From an uncultured Carboxylicivirga sp. (lineage in GTDB: Bacteria > Bacteroidota > Bacteroidia > Bacteroidales > Marinilabiliaceae), in NCBI GenBank assembly GCA_947503525.1, contig CANNEA010000005.1, positions 62,001-126,000 of the forward strand: 64,000 nt of DNA, read 5' to 3'. Position numbers and translations under genes: made by a program. This document shows, piece by piece, positions 1 to 8,425 of the stretch. The notes under the pieces were generated by a model. It did not search any database and was not told the origin of the DNA. It was given only the letters and a program-made list of their open reading frames with translations. Within the stretch, counting starts at the first letter, position 1. Each line of letters begins with the position of its first letter.

Positions 1-1
1 A

Positions 2-1501
2 AGTTCCGAAATGACCTTCCCTATTTTGATTAAGGCCGCCATGGGCGGTGGTGGAAAAGGAATGGTGATATGTAATAATCACACTGAACTTAGCGAACAA
101 TTACCTGCAGTTGCACGTCAGGCAGAAAGGTACTTTGGGGATGGACGAATTTATGCGGAACGCTACTTAAATTCTCCTCGTCATATTGAAGTACAGGTAC
201 TTGCCGACTCAATGGGACAAACAATACATCTATTTGAACGGGAGTGCTCGGTTCAACGTCGTTTTCAAAAAGTTATAGAAGAAGCCCCTGCTCCTAACCT
301 GAGCCCTGAAAAACAAAATGAGTTCTGTAACGATGCCTTAAAGCTTTGCAAAGCAATAAACTATAAAAGTGCTGGAACACTGGAATTTTTATTAGATGAA
401 GACGGAAAACATTATTTCCTTGAAATGAATACGCGAATTCAGGTTGAACACTGTGTTACTGAAGAGATAACGGGGATTGATTTGGTGAAATGGCAATTTA
501 AGATTGCTAATGGAGAACAACTGAATATAGCTCAAAATGACATATCAATACGAGGTCACTCCATTGAAGCACGCGTTTATGCCGAAAAGCCCGATGATAA
601 CTTTCAACCATCACCCGGGGATATCACGTATATAAATTGGCCATCTCAGAATGAATTTAGGCTGGAAGCTGGTTTTAATCAGCCTGCCACAATTCATCCT
701 CAGTTTGACCCAATGATTGCAAAAATCATTGTACACCAAGCATCCAGAGAAGAGGCCATCAAGCAATTAAAAAGCAAGTTAAATCAAACCGTACTTCTTG
801 GCATTTCAACCAATCTGTTGTACCTAAACAATGTATTGGAACATCCATTATTTCTTGAAGCTAAAGTCAATACTCATTTTTGTGAATTGGAGCATATCAA
901 ACTGCTCGAACAAAAATCAAACCTGAAAAATTTAGCCAGTCTGTCATATGCACTTCTACGATTTAATCCGGAAAATGGAATTGATGGCTTTTGGCGTATT
1001 CACCCCTACATTAATTATACTTTTGATGGAGAGCATATAACAGCTTCATATACTAAAGAAGGCCATGGCATTAACAGTTTACGGAATATGGAAACTTCTT
1101 TCGTACAAAATTTAATCATAGAGGATCATTATCTTAGATATGAATTAGAGGGTGATATTATTGAAGCCTTTCATTTTTCCGATAACGAAAAGTTTGAGAT
1201 CATAATCAATAACCAGGCCCATCATATTATTGCGAGTGATATTCTTCCAGCTTATCAAGCTGATAAAACAAAGGAGACTAATTCGCAAGGCAAGGTTCTA
1301 AAAGCTCCGTTACCAGGACAAGTCATGAAAATATTAGTAAATGAAGGACAAGGTGTTAAAAAGGGTGATGCACTTATCATTTTGGAAGCCATGAAAATGG
1401 AAAATCATTTAAATGCCTGGAAAGATGGAATAATTGAGCAAATCCACATTACCAATGGCGAGAAAGTTAAATCTAATCAACTACTTATTACAACAAATTA
1501 A
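2..1501 (+). CDS. Acyl-CoA carboxylase alpha subunit: biotin carboxylase + biotin carrier (5' partial)
   Basis: This is the ATP-dependent biotin carboxylase half of an acyl-CoA carboxylase, fused to its biotin carrier domain. The reading frame is open to the left edge, so the N-terminus is outside the window. The visible part starts in the ATP-grasp glycine loop (KAAMGGGGKGM) and continues through the biotin carboxylase core (EMNTRIQVEH, EARVYAE). A spacer of about 120 residues like the BT domain of propionyl/methylcrotonyl-CoA carboxylases follows. A biotinyl domain ends the protein with EAMKMEN, the lysine near residue 460 being the biotin site. The layout fits the MCC/PCC alpha family rather than stand-alone AccC. 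The acyl-CoA dehydrogenase starts 3 nt downstream. Methylcrotonyl-CoA (leucine breakdown) is the favoured substrate but is inferred from context only. Confidence 0.9.
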   Translation, partial: SSEMTFPILIKAAMGGGGKGMVICNNHTELSEQLPAVARQAERYFGDGRIYAERYLNSPRHIEVQVLADSMGQTIHLFERECSVQRRFQKVIEEAPAPNLSPEKQNEFCNDALKLCKAINYKSAGTLEFLLDEDGKHYFLEMNTRIQVEHCVTEEITGIDLVKWQFKIANGEQLNIAQNDISIRGHSIEARVYAEKPDDNFQPSPGDITYINWPSQNEFRLEAGFNQPATIHPQFDPMIAKIIVHQASREEAIKQLKSKLNQTVLLGISTNLLYLNNVLEHPLFLEAKVNTHFCELEHIKLLEQKSNLKNLASLSYALLRFNPENGIDGFWRIHPYINYTFDGEHITASYTKEGHGINSLRNMETSFVQNLIIEDHYLRYELEGDIIEAFHFSDNEKFEIIINNQAHHIIASDILPAYQADKTKETNSQGKVLKAPLPGQVMKILVNEGQGVKKGDALIILEAMKMENHLNAWKDGIIEQIHITNGEKVKSNQLLITTN

Positions 1502-1504
1502 ACT

Positions 1505-2650
1505 ATGTCGATATTAGCAACTGAATCACACGAAGCATTTAGACAAGAAGTAAGAAATTTCGTAGAAAAAGAAATTAAGCCAATTGCTCCTCAATTGGAT
1601 GAGAACGAAACCTTCTCCATTGACCTGACGCGTAAAATGGGACAAGCAGGCTTATTTGGCATTGACGTTCCTAAAAAATATGGAGGCCGTGAACTTGACA
1701 CTTTATCGTACATTATTGCCGTTGAAGAAATTTCTCGTGTCGACGGATCTCAAGGCGCTACAATGGCTGCACATAATAGTTTAGGGTTAGCTCCTATTTA
1801 TCATTTCGGAACGGAAGAACAACGTCAAAAATACATTCCTCAGCTTACCAGTGGAGAAGGCTTATGGGCTTTTGGTCTTACTGAAGAAACTGCAGGCTCG
1901 GATGCCAAAGGTGTACAAACGGTAGCTGAAGAAAATTCGGATCATTGGTTAATCAATGGTACAAAACGATACATTACCAATGGAAGTAATGAACTGATGA
2001 AGGGCATGACGGTGCTGGCCTTAACTAGTGATGAAGAAGGTAAAAAACGTTTCTCAACAATATTAGTAGATCGTAATTCCGATGGTTTTTCAACTGAACG
2101 AATGCTTGGTAAGATGATGTGGAGAGCATCGGATACAGCTGAAATTAAATTAGAAAACATTAAGGCTCCAAAAGAAAACTTACTTGGTGAAACAGGTCGA
2201 GGTTTAGGCCAAATGCTAAAAACTTTAGACTCAGGTCGTCTTTCAATTGCTGCTATGGGTTTAGGTTTGGCACAAGGTGCTTTCGAAATGGCTGTAGCCT
2301 ACTCACAGGAACGTGTGCAATTCGGAGAAAAAATATCAGCTTTTCAAACCACTCAGTTTAAATTAGCCGATATGGCATTAAAAATTGAGCTGGCCCGAAA
2401 TACCTTATACAATGCATGCGCTTTAAAAGATAAAGGTCTTCCTTTTGGAAAAGAGGCAGCCATGTCGAAATTATATTGCAGCGACATTGCTAAAGAAGTT
2501 TCTGATGAAGCAGTGCAAATATTCTCAGGGCAAGGATTATTTAAATCAAATGATATAGAACGATTCTATCGCGATCAGCGCATTCTTCAAATTGGCGAAG
2601 GTACGTCGGAAATATTACGAATGGTTATCAGTAAGCATTTAGGTTTGTAG
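1505..2650 (+). CDS. Acyl-CoA dehydrogenase (FAD)
   Basis: This 381-residue FAD-dependent acyl-CoA dehydrogenase oxidises an acyl-CoA to the trans-2-enoyl-CoA and passes electrons to ETF. The family signatures are visible: GLTEETAGSDA in the middle domain, YSQERVQFGEKIS in the C-terminal helical domain, and RDQRILQIGEGTSEI near the end. The catalytic glutamate is at about residue 365 (IGEGT), the position used by short- and medium-chain enzymes. Isovaleryl-CoA dehydrogenases usually have Gly or Ala there and place the base elsewhere, so the leucine-pathway role suggested by the neighbouring carboxylase is not confirmed by the active site. Length is normal. It is co-transcribed with the carboxylase. 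Confidence 0.93.
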   Translation: MSILATESHEAFRQEVRNFVEKEIKPIAPQLDENETFSIDLTRKMGQAGLFGIDVPKKYGGRELDTLSYIIAVEEISRVDGSQGATMAAHNSLGLAPIYHFGTEEQRQKYIPQLTSGEGLWAFGLTEETAGSDAKGVQTVAEENSDHWLINGTKRYITNGSNELMKGMTVLALTSDEEGKKRFSTILVDRNSDGFSTERMLGKMMWRASDTAEIKLENIKAPKENLLGETGRGLGQMLKTLDSGRLSIAAMGLGLAQGAFEMAVAYSQERVQFGEKISAFQTTQFKLADMALKIELARNTLYNACALKDKGLPFGKEAAMSKLYCSDIAKEVSDEAVQIFSGQGLFKSNDIERFYRDQRILQIGEGTSEILRMVISKHLGL

Positions 2651-2709
2651 TTATTTTGCATTAGTATAACTTACTGTTAAATTTGCCTTGCCGTACTTAA
2701 TATCAAATA

Positions 2710-3711
2710 ATGGAAGATCGCAAAAAAGACCATATTGATTTAGCATTTAGCTCACGACTGAGCAGCAAACATGTAGATAATCGTTTTGAATATGAACCTT
2801 TATTAGGCACTCATGAAAAAAAGGATTTAAGCTTCGGATTTGCCGGTAAAACAATGCGACTTCCAATTTGGGTATCGAGTATGACCGGTGGAACCAAACG
2901 TGCCGGGACGATTAACAAGAATCTGGCAGAAGCCTGTGCCGAATTTGGTTTAGGTATGGGCTTGGGTTCATGTCGCATTTTGTTGGATTCCCCTGAATAT
3001 TTCGATGATTTCAATGTCAGACCCATTATGGGTAATGATGTTCCATTGTTTGCTAATATTGGCATTTGTCAACTTGAACAAATGCTGGAAAAAGGAACTG
3101 ATGGCCAATTGGATGAATTAATTCACAAATTAAATGCAGATGGATTGGCCATTCATATCAATCCAATGCAGGAGGCTTTTCAACCTGAAGGTGATCTGTT
3201 AAAAACGCCGGCCATTGAACTTCTTCAGAGTTATATTGAAAAAACAGATCTGAAATTAATAGTAAAAGAAGTTGGTCAAGGCTTTGGAAAAGAGAGTTTA
3301 CGACAGCTACTCAAACTTCCAATTGAGAGTATTGAATTTGGAGCTTTGGGTGGCACTAACTTTTCATTAGTTGAATTAAATCGTTCGCAAGCCATTGCGG
3401 CTGAGGTATACAATCCGTTTATTCATATTGGACATACCGCTGAGGATATGACTCTAACCATTAACCAACTCTTTGACGAGATAGGTGCTGATCAAATTAA
3501 AACTAATAATTTGATAATTTCAGGTGGGATTAGTTCAATACTTGATGGTTATTATTTAACTCAAATATCAAAGATGCCTGCCATATTTGGAATGGGATCT
3601 GCTTTTCTTCGTCACTCTATGGGAAGTTATGAAAAGCTAAGGAACTATGTAGATAAGTTGGCGAATGGAATACAATTAGCGAATAACTTTTTAAGAGTAA
3701 AGGAAGATTAA
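2710..3711 (+). CDS. fni: Type 2 isopentenyl-diphosphate delta-isomerase
   Basis: This FMN- and NADPH-dependent enzyme interconverts IPP and DMAPP, the last step needed to make both isoprenoid building blocks. At 333 residues it matches the Fni family length. It begins with the typical RKKDHIDLAF. It also has VSSMTGGT near residue 58, GLGMGLGSCR, a phosphate-binding KEVGQGFG and a C-terminal ISGGI loop of the FMN-binding TIM barrel. It is the first gene of the mevalonate cluster and ends 1 nt before the HMG-CoA reductase start, so the genes are surely one operon. The 59-nt gap from the acyl-CoA dehydrogenase leaves room for a separate promoter. Confidence 0.93.
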   Translation: MEDRKKDHIDLAFSSRLSSKHVDNRFEYEPLLGTHEKKDLSFGFAGKTMRLPIWVSSMTGGTKRAGTINKNLAEACAEFGLGMGLGSCRILLDSPEYFDDFNVRPIMGNDVPLFANIGICQLEQMLEKGTDGQLDELIHKLNADGLAIHINPMQEAFQPEGDLLKTPAIELLQSYIEKTDLKLIVKEVGQGFGKESLRQLLKLPIESIEFGALGGTNFSLVELNRSQAIAAEVYNPFIHIGHTAEDMTLTINQLFDEIGADQIKTNNLIISGGISSILDGYYLTQISKMPAIFGMGSAFLRHSMGSYEKLRNYVDKLANGIQLANNFLRVKED

Positions 3712-3712
3712 G

Positions 3713-5023
3713 ATGCAGAAACAGTCCATTATAAAAGGCTTCTCAAAATTAAGTCGAGAGGAAAAAATACGTTTGGTCATTGAACGTAGAAATCTAGGTG
3801 AACAGTTCGAAGCCGATCTGAATCGTTATTTACATCCACAGCAGCAATCTCTATTTAATGACATTTCAGAGAATACGGTCTCAAACTATTATTTACCCTT
3901 TAGCCTGGCACCTAACTTTTTGATTAATGACAAATTATACATCTTACCAATGGTCATCGAGGAAAGTTCAGTTGTGGCTGCTGCCTCAAAAGCTGCCGCT
4001 TTCTGGGCCAATAACGGAGGTTTCAAAACCAGGGTAATTAACACCTTAAAAAATGGTCAGATATTCTTTAAATGGGATGGAAACCTTAAGGACCTGGAAG
4101 CTAAGAAAGTGAAATTAGTTACTCTTTTATTGGAAGTTACAAAAGAAGCGACCTCCAATATGCGTGCTCGTGGCGGTGGAATAGTTGGTTTTGAATTCAA
4201 AACCATAGATGACATGGAGCATACTCATCAGCTGCTGGTAAAATTCAAAACAGCAAATTCGATGGGTGCGAATTTCATCAATACCTGTCTTGAGCAAATG
4301 TCAACACCTTTAGTTGACTTTATCAATAATGATAATGAACTAAATCAACAAGGAAAGGCTGAACATGTCATGTCCATTCTGAGCAACTATACACCAGAGT
4401 GCGTAGTAGAATGCAAAGTCTCTTGTCCGATTGAAGCACTTCTTCCCTATTCCGGTACATTTTCACCGAAGGAATTTGCTCATCGCTTCAAAACAGCAGT
4501 GGATATTGCCACCAATGATCCATACAGGGCTGTAACACATAACAAAGGAATCTTTAATGGTATAGATGCCTTGATTTTAGCAACAGGGAATGATTTTAGA
4601 GCTGTAGAAGCCGGTGCTCAGGCTTATGCTTCAAGAAGCGGACAGTACAGGTCTCTAACATCAATTGAATTGACCGATAATGAATTTATATACACCTTAA
4701 AACTGCCTTTAGCGATAGGAACAGTTGGCGGCTTAACAAATATTCATCCAATGGTAAAATCAGCCATGGAGCTACTGGGAAAACCAAGTGCTGAGGAATT
4801 AATGCAAATAGTGGCATCTGCGGGAATGGCTAATAATTATAGTGCTATCTCTGCTCTGGTGACAACTGGTATTCAAAAAGGCCATATGCAATTACATTTG
4901 ACTAACATTCTTACATCGTTGGACGCAACTGAAAAAGAGAAAGCAAAGGCAATGATTCAATTTGCCAACCAAGCCGTTAGTTATTCTGCTGTACAATCCT
5001 TTTTAAAAGCCTGCAGAAACTAA
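3713..5023 (+). CDS. mvaA: Hydroxymethylglutaryl-CoA reductase, class II type
   Basis: This enzyme reduces HMG-CoA to mevalonate, the committed step of the pathway. The 436-residue protein resembles the short soluble class II enzymes such as Pseudomonas mevalonii MvaA. All four catalytic residues are present: Glu83/84 in VIEESSVVAAAS, Lys in THNKGIFNGID, Asp in ATGNDFRAVEAG, and His in GIQKGHMQLH near the C-terminus. The usual DAMGAN motif reads NSMGAN here. Members of this class can run either way, but the flanking kinases and decarboxylase argue for biosynthesis. The gene is separated from its neighbours by 1 and 2 nt. Confidence 0.93.
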   Translation: MQKQSIIKGFSKLSREEKIRLVIERRNLGEQFEADLNRYLHPQQQSLFNDISENTVSNYYLPFSLAPNFLINDKLYILPMVIEESSVVAAASKAAAFWANNGGFKTRVINTLKNGQIFFKWDGNLKDLEAKKVKLVTLLLEVTKEATSNMRARGGGIVGFEFKTIDDMEHTHQLLVKFKTANSMGANFINTCLEQMSTPLVDFINNDNELNQQGKAEHVMSILSNYTPECVVECKVSCPIEALLPYSGTFSPKEFAHRFKTAVDIATNDPYRAVTHNKGIFNGIDALILATGNDFRAVEAGAQAYASRSGQYRSLTSIELTDNEFIYTLKLPLAIGTVGGLTNIHPMVKSAMELLGKPSAEELMQIVASAGMANNYSAISALVTTGIQKGHMQLHLTNILTSLDATEKEKAKAMIQFANQAVSYSAVQSFLKACRN

Positions 5024-5025
5024 TT

Positions 5026-5958
5026 ATGGATCAAAATTATCCAAAGACATTTCACGCCAATGGTAAGCTTTTAATAACAGGTGAATACCTGGTATTAAAA
5101 GGAGCTAAGGCATTGGCCATCCCTTTAAATAAAGGCCAATCACTTAAAGTATATAAAGCAACAGAGCATTTTTTAAGCTGGAAGGCATACACTCCTGATG
5201 GCCTTTGGCTTGAAATGGAGTTTGATCAAAACCTAGAGATCATTAAATCCAATAATTCTGTGTCCTCTGAAAAATTGAAAAACATACTACAAAAAGCCAT
5301 TCTACTTAATCCCAAGGCTAAACATCAATTAAGAAATAAAGCTATTGAAACTCAACTGGAGTTTAAGCAAGATTGGGGCTGGGGAAGCAGTTCAAGCCTA
5401 ATAGCTTTATTGTCGCAATGGTTAGATATAGATGCCTTCCAATTGCTAGATTCAACATTTGGAGGTTCTGGTTATGACATTGCGTGTGCTATAAACAATG
5501 CCCCTCTTACCTACCAGTTAATTAATAATAAGCCTAAAGTAGAATTAACACTATTCGAACCCAAGTTTAAGGACCAATTATATTTTATTTATAGTGGGCA
5601 GAAACAAAACAGTCAGAAGGAAGTTAAACGTTTTAATAAATACGTGAATATTAAATCTGAGACAATTACCAAGATTAATGACCTGACGGATAAAATGATA
5701 CACAGTCAATCATTGGACATTTTTGGACAACATATGGAAGATCATGAAAGACTTATCAGTAATATTGTTGAAATAAATACTCTAAAAGGTGAACGTTTTT
5801 CCGATTTCGATGGTTACATTAAAAGCTTAGGAGCATGGGGAGGTGATTTTTTTATGGCCGCAAGTGAAAAAAATAGAGATTACGTGACATCTTATTTCAA
5901 TAACAAAGGTATAGATACCATTTTTAAATTTGATGAAGTGGTATTAAAAAGCAAATAA
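5026..5958 (+). CDS. GHMP-family kinase, probable phosphomevalonate kinase
   Basis: This 310-residue GHMP kinase has the N-terminal GKLLITGEYLVLKGAKALA (motif 1) and an ATP-loop variant DWGWGSSSSL near residue 117 in place of the usual PxGxGLGSS. It also has TFGGSGYDIACA and a C-terminal GAWGGDFFMA. The cluster already contains a clear mevalonate kinase and a decarboxylase that needs diphosphomevalonate. The missing step is phosphorylation of mevalonate 5-phosphate, so this gene is assigned that role by elimination. The sequence alone does not settle the substrate. It abuts the decarboxylase gene with no spacer. Confidence 0.8.
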   Translation: MDQNYPKTFHANGKLLITGEYLVLKGAKALAIPLNKGQSLKVYKATEHFLSWKAYTPDGLWLEMEFDQNLEIIKSNNSVSSEKLKNILQKAILLNPKAKHQLRNKAIETQLEFKQDWGWGSSSSLIALLSQWLDIDAFQLLDSTFGGSGYDIACAINNAPLTYQLINNKPKVELTLFEPKFKDQLYFIYSGQKQNSQKEVKRFNKYVNIKSETITKINDLTDKMIHSQSLDIFGQHMEDHERLISNIVEINTLKGERFSDFDGYIKSLGAWGGDFFMAASEKNRDYVTSYFNNKGIDTIFKFDEVVLKSK

Positions 5959-6987
5959 ATGCAAAGTACATTTAATACATATAAAGAAGCTCCATCCAAT
6001 ATTGCCATTGTGAAATATTGGGGCAAAAAAGATATTCAGAAACCATTAAATCCGAGTATTAGTTTCACTTTATCACAAGCTGTCACCAAAACTAAACTTG
6101 AGTACTTTGAGGGAGATAAAGATCTTAGTTTGGATTTTTTGTTTGAAGGCCAGAACAAAGGAAGTTTTATACCAAAACTTAAAACCTTTATATCCAACAT
6201 TAAACATTTATTGCCTTTTCTCAATCAAGGTCATCTAAGAATTGATAGTTCAAATACCTTCCCTCATTCAAGTGGAATTGCATCATCTGCCAGTTCAATG
6301 GCCTCTTTGGCCAAAGGTCTGGTTGATATCTATGAAAAATTGGGCCATTCGCATAATAATAGAAACCTGTTAGAATCAGAAATTGCTCGCTTAGGCTCTG
6401 GCAGTGCTTGCCGATCAACACAATTGGGTTGGACTTTATGGGGATCTACTCCACTCCTGCCTAATTCAAGTGATCAGTATGGAGTTCTTATTAATGATAC
6501 AATCGATCCATTATTTAATTCACTTCAAGATAGTATTTTAGTCATTCGAAAAGGAACCAAAACTGTTAGTAGTACACTTGGGCATTCTCTAATGAATAAT
6601 CATCCTTATCAGCAGGGACGAATTAGGCAAGCTAACTCAAATACCGAAAAGTTATTAAAAGCATTGAACGAAGGCGACTTTAACAGTTTTGCTGAAATAT
6701 GCGAAGAAGAAGCCTTAAGTTTGCATGGCTTGATGATGAGCTCATCACCCGGGTATACTTTAATGGCTCCTGAATCATTAAAGGCCATTAATCGAATAAA
6801 ACGTTTTCGCGACGATCAGAATATTCCAATTACTTACACCCTGGATGCCGGACCAAACATTCATATTATATACCCCAAAGAACAAAGTGAATTAGTTGTT
6901 CCTTTTATTGAGGAAAATTTGTTGGAACTATGCGAAGACAACACCGTATTATACGATCAAATATCAATGCCAACAACAAATATTTAA
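5959..6987 (+). CDS. mvaD: Diphosphomevalonate decarboxylase
   Basis: This enzyme makes IPP from mevalonate 5-diphosphate with ATP use and CO2 release. The 342-residue GHMP-fold protein opens with the family hallmark APSNIAIVKYWGKKD. It has the ATP loop SGIASSASSMASLAKG near residue 105, ARLGSGSACRS, and YTLDAGPNIH, whose Asp is the catalytic residue. The usual tyrosine-glycine stretch after GSACRS is replaced by TQLGWTLWG, a variation seen among Bacteroidota-type enzymes as far as I recall. It starts directly after the preceding stop codon. Confidence 0.93.
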   Translation: MQSTFNTYKEAPSNIAIVKYWGKKDIQKPLNPSISFTLSQAVTKTKLEYFEGDKDLSLDFLFEGQNKGSFIPKLKTFISNIKHLLPFLNQGHLRIDSSNTFPHSSGIASSASSMASLAKGLVDIYEKLGHSHNNRNLLESEIARLGSGSACRSTQLGWTLWGSTPLLPNSSDQYGVLINDTIDPLFNSLQDSILVIRKGTKTVSSTLGHSLMNNHPYQQGRIRQANSNTEKLLKALNEGDFNSFAEICEEEALSLHGLMMSSSPGYTLMAPESLKAINRIKRFRDDQNIPITYTLDAGPNIHIIYPKEQSELVVPFIEENLLELCEDNTVLYDQISMPTTNI

Positions 6988-6988
6988 G

Positions 6989-7966
6989 ATGAGTAAGAAG
7001 AGTAAAAAAGAAATATATTATTCGAAGGTGATGTTGTTTGGCGAATACAGTATTATACTGGGCTCAATGGGATTAACAATTCCATATTCGCATTTCAATG
7101 GTGAATTACGTTTTATTAATAAAACCAGTTATACCGATTTGGATTTTGCTAAAAATTCGAATGAGCAAATTAAAGCTTTAAACAATTATATCATTAATTT
7201 AAAAAGCAAGGACCAACTCCTACATGACATTGATAGTCAAAGGTTATCTAAAGATTTAGAAAAAGGTTTGTATTTTGAATCAAGCATACCTGAAGGTTAT
7301 GGATTAGGGAGCAGTGGCGCTTTAGTTGCTGCACTTTATAACGAATATACACTGGATAGGATTGATTCTCGGGCTGGTATTAAAATGAGTGAAATGCTGG
7401 AGCTAAAGAAAACTTTTGCTCAAATTGAGTCCTTCTATCATGGGACAAGTTCAGGGATAGATCCACTTATTTGCTATTTAAAACATCCTATTGTACTAGA
7501 GAATAACACCAAAATTTCTTCAGTTGGGATACCTCGTAAAGAAATTCTCAACGACGATGCCATTTTTCTTATTAACAGTGGAAAACCGGGTAAAACAGAA
7601 CCTTTGGTTAAACAATTCATGGATAAAATCAAGGATAGCAGTTACCTTAAGACCATTGAGGAAAAGATGATTCCCTTAACAAATGCATGTATAAAGCAAC
7701 TTTTAAATGGGGAACTGAGCGCAATGTTCGAATCTTTGAAAAAATTATCTGCTTTACAATTGGACTATTTTCCCGAGATGATACCGGATTCGGTAAAAAA
7801 GTTATGGGTAAATGGTCTTGAATCAAATGACTTTACACTGAAACTTTGTGGTTCTGGAGGTGGCGGTTTTGTTCTTGGTTTTACACGCCAATACAAGAAA
7901 TCAAAAACTTATTTTAAGGAATTAGGTATCGAAATGATTCCTGTATATCGCGAAGTAATTTCTTAA
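6989..7966 (+). CDS. mvk: Mevalonate kinase
   Basis: This 325-residue GHMP kinase phosphorylates mevalonate at the 5-position. It has motif 1 KVMLFGEYSIILG, the ATP loop IPEGYGLGSSGALVAALY, the mevalonate-kinase signature FYHGTSSGIDPL, and motif 3 KLCGSGGGGFVLGF. The frame is open further upstream inside mvaD. The ATG at 6989 is chosen because it lies 1 nt after the mvaD stop, like the other junctions in the cluster, and because it starts the conserved part of the protein. It is the last gene of the operon. HMG-CoA synthase and thiolase are not in the window. Confidence 0.9.
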   Translation: MSKKSKKEIYYSKVMLFGEYSIILGSMGLTIPYSHFNGELRFINKTSYTDLDFAKNSNEQIKALNNYIINLKSKDQLLHDIDSQRLSKDLEKGLYFESSIPEGYGLGSSGALVAALYNEYTLDRIDSRAGIKMSEMLELKKTFAQIESFYHGTSSGIDPLICYLKHPIVLENNTKISSVGIPRKEILNDDAIFLINSGKPGKTEPLVKQFMDKIKDSSYLKTIEEKMIPLTNACIKQLLNGELSAMFESLKKLSALQLDYFPEMIPDSVKKLWVNGLESNDFTLKLCGSGGGGFVLGFTRQYKKSKTYFKELGIEMIPVYREVIS

Positions 7967-7976
7967 CAAACAAAAA

Positions 7977-8002
7977 TCCCTCGCTGTCGAAACAACGAGG
8001 GA
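7977..8002 (-). terminator. Intrinsic terminator of the amtB-glnB operon
   Basis: A 7-bp perfect stem (TCCCTCG / CGAGGGA) with a 12-nt loop lies 50 nt past the glnB stop. Read on the minus strand it is followed by TTTTTG, as expected for rho-independent termination. The stem may also slow transcription from the mevalonate operon, which ends 10 nt before it on the plus strand. Confidence 0.75.
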
Positions 8003-8052
8003 CACTTCATAGATTTGTAGTTATTAACGGTATTATTTTCAATCTTATATAA

Positions 8053-8403
8053 TTAGATTGCGCTGTTACCTCTTTCTCCAGTTCGTATGCGAATACATTC
8101 TTCTAACTGAGTAATAAATATTTTTCCATCACCAATTTCCCCTTCAATATCACTCACCGATTTGGCAGCTTCCACAATCGCATCAACTGCAGTATCAACA
8201 AATTCATCATTAACCGCAATCTCAACACGCATTTTAGGAATCAGCCCTGGTACCACTTTCTTACCACGGTACACTTCCTCTCTCAACTGTGCTCCATGAC
8301 CAGAAACACGACTAACTGTTATTCTTGTAATTCCTGCTGATATCAAACTTTCACGTACCTGATCCAGTTGATATGATCTTATTATAGCTGTTATAAGTTT
8401 CAT
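8053..8403 (-). CDS. glnB: PII nitrogen regulatory protein (GlnB/GlnK)
   Basis: This 116-residue PII signal protein senses ATP/ADP and 2-oxoglutarate and, when paired with amtB, normally blocks the ammonium channel. The body is canonical: MKLITAIIRSYQLDQVRESL, the GxGxQ start of the T-loop, EVYRGKKVV, and the C-terminal IGDGKIF and IRIRTGE. The T-loop keeps Tyr45 (equivalent to E. coli Tyr46). The uridylylation tyrosine of enteric GlnB (Tyr51) is replaced by valine. There is a short insert (SVSDIEGE) before IGDGKIF. The gene follows amtB by 22 nt in one operon. Confidence 0.95.
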   Translation of the reverse strand: MKLITAIIRSYQLDQVRESLISAGITRITVSRVSGHGAQLREEVYRGKKVVPGLIPKMRVEIAVNDEFVDTAVDAIVEAAKSVSDIEGEIGDGKIFITQLEECIRIRTGERGNSAI

Positions 8404-8425
8404 AATTTAATATTATTAGAATTAA

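Noticed and set aside
1942-2160. Antisense open frame within the acyl-CoA dehydrogenase gene
   Set aside because: It lies wholly inside a well-supported gene on the other strand and has no recognisable protein features.
1505-2650. Firm call of isovaleryl-CoA dehydrogenase
   Set aside because: The glutamate in IGEGTSE is at the short/medium-chain position, so only a general acyl-CoA dehydrogenase call is made.
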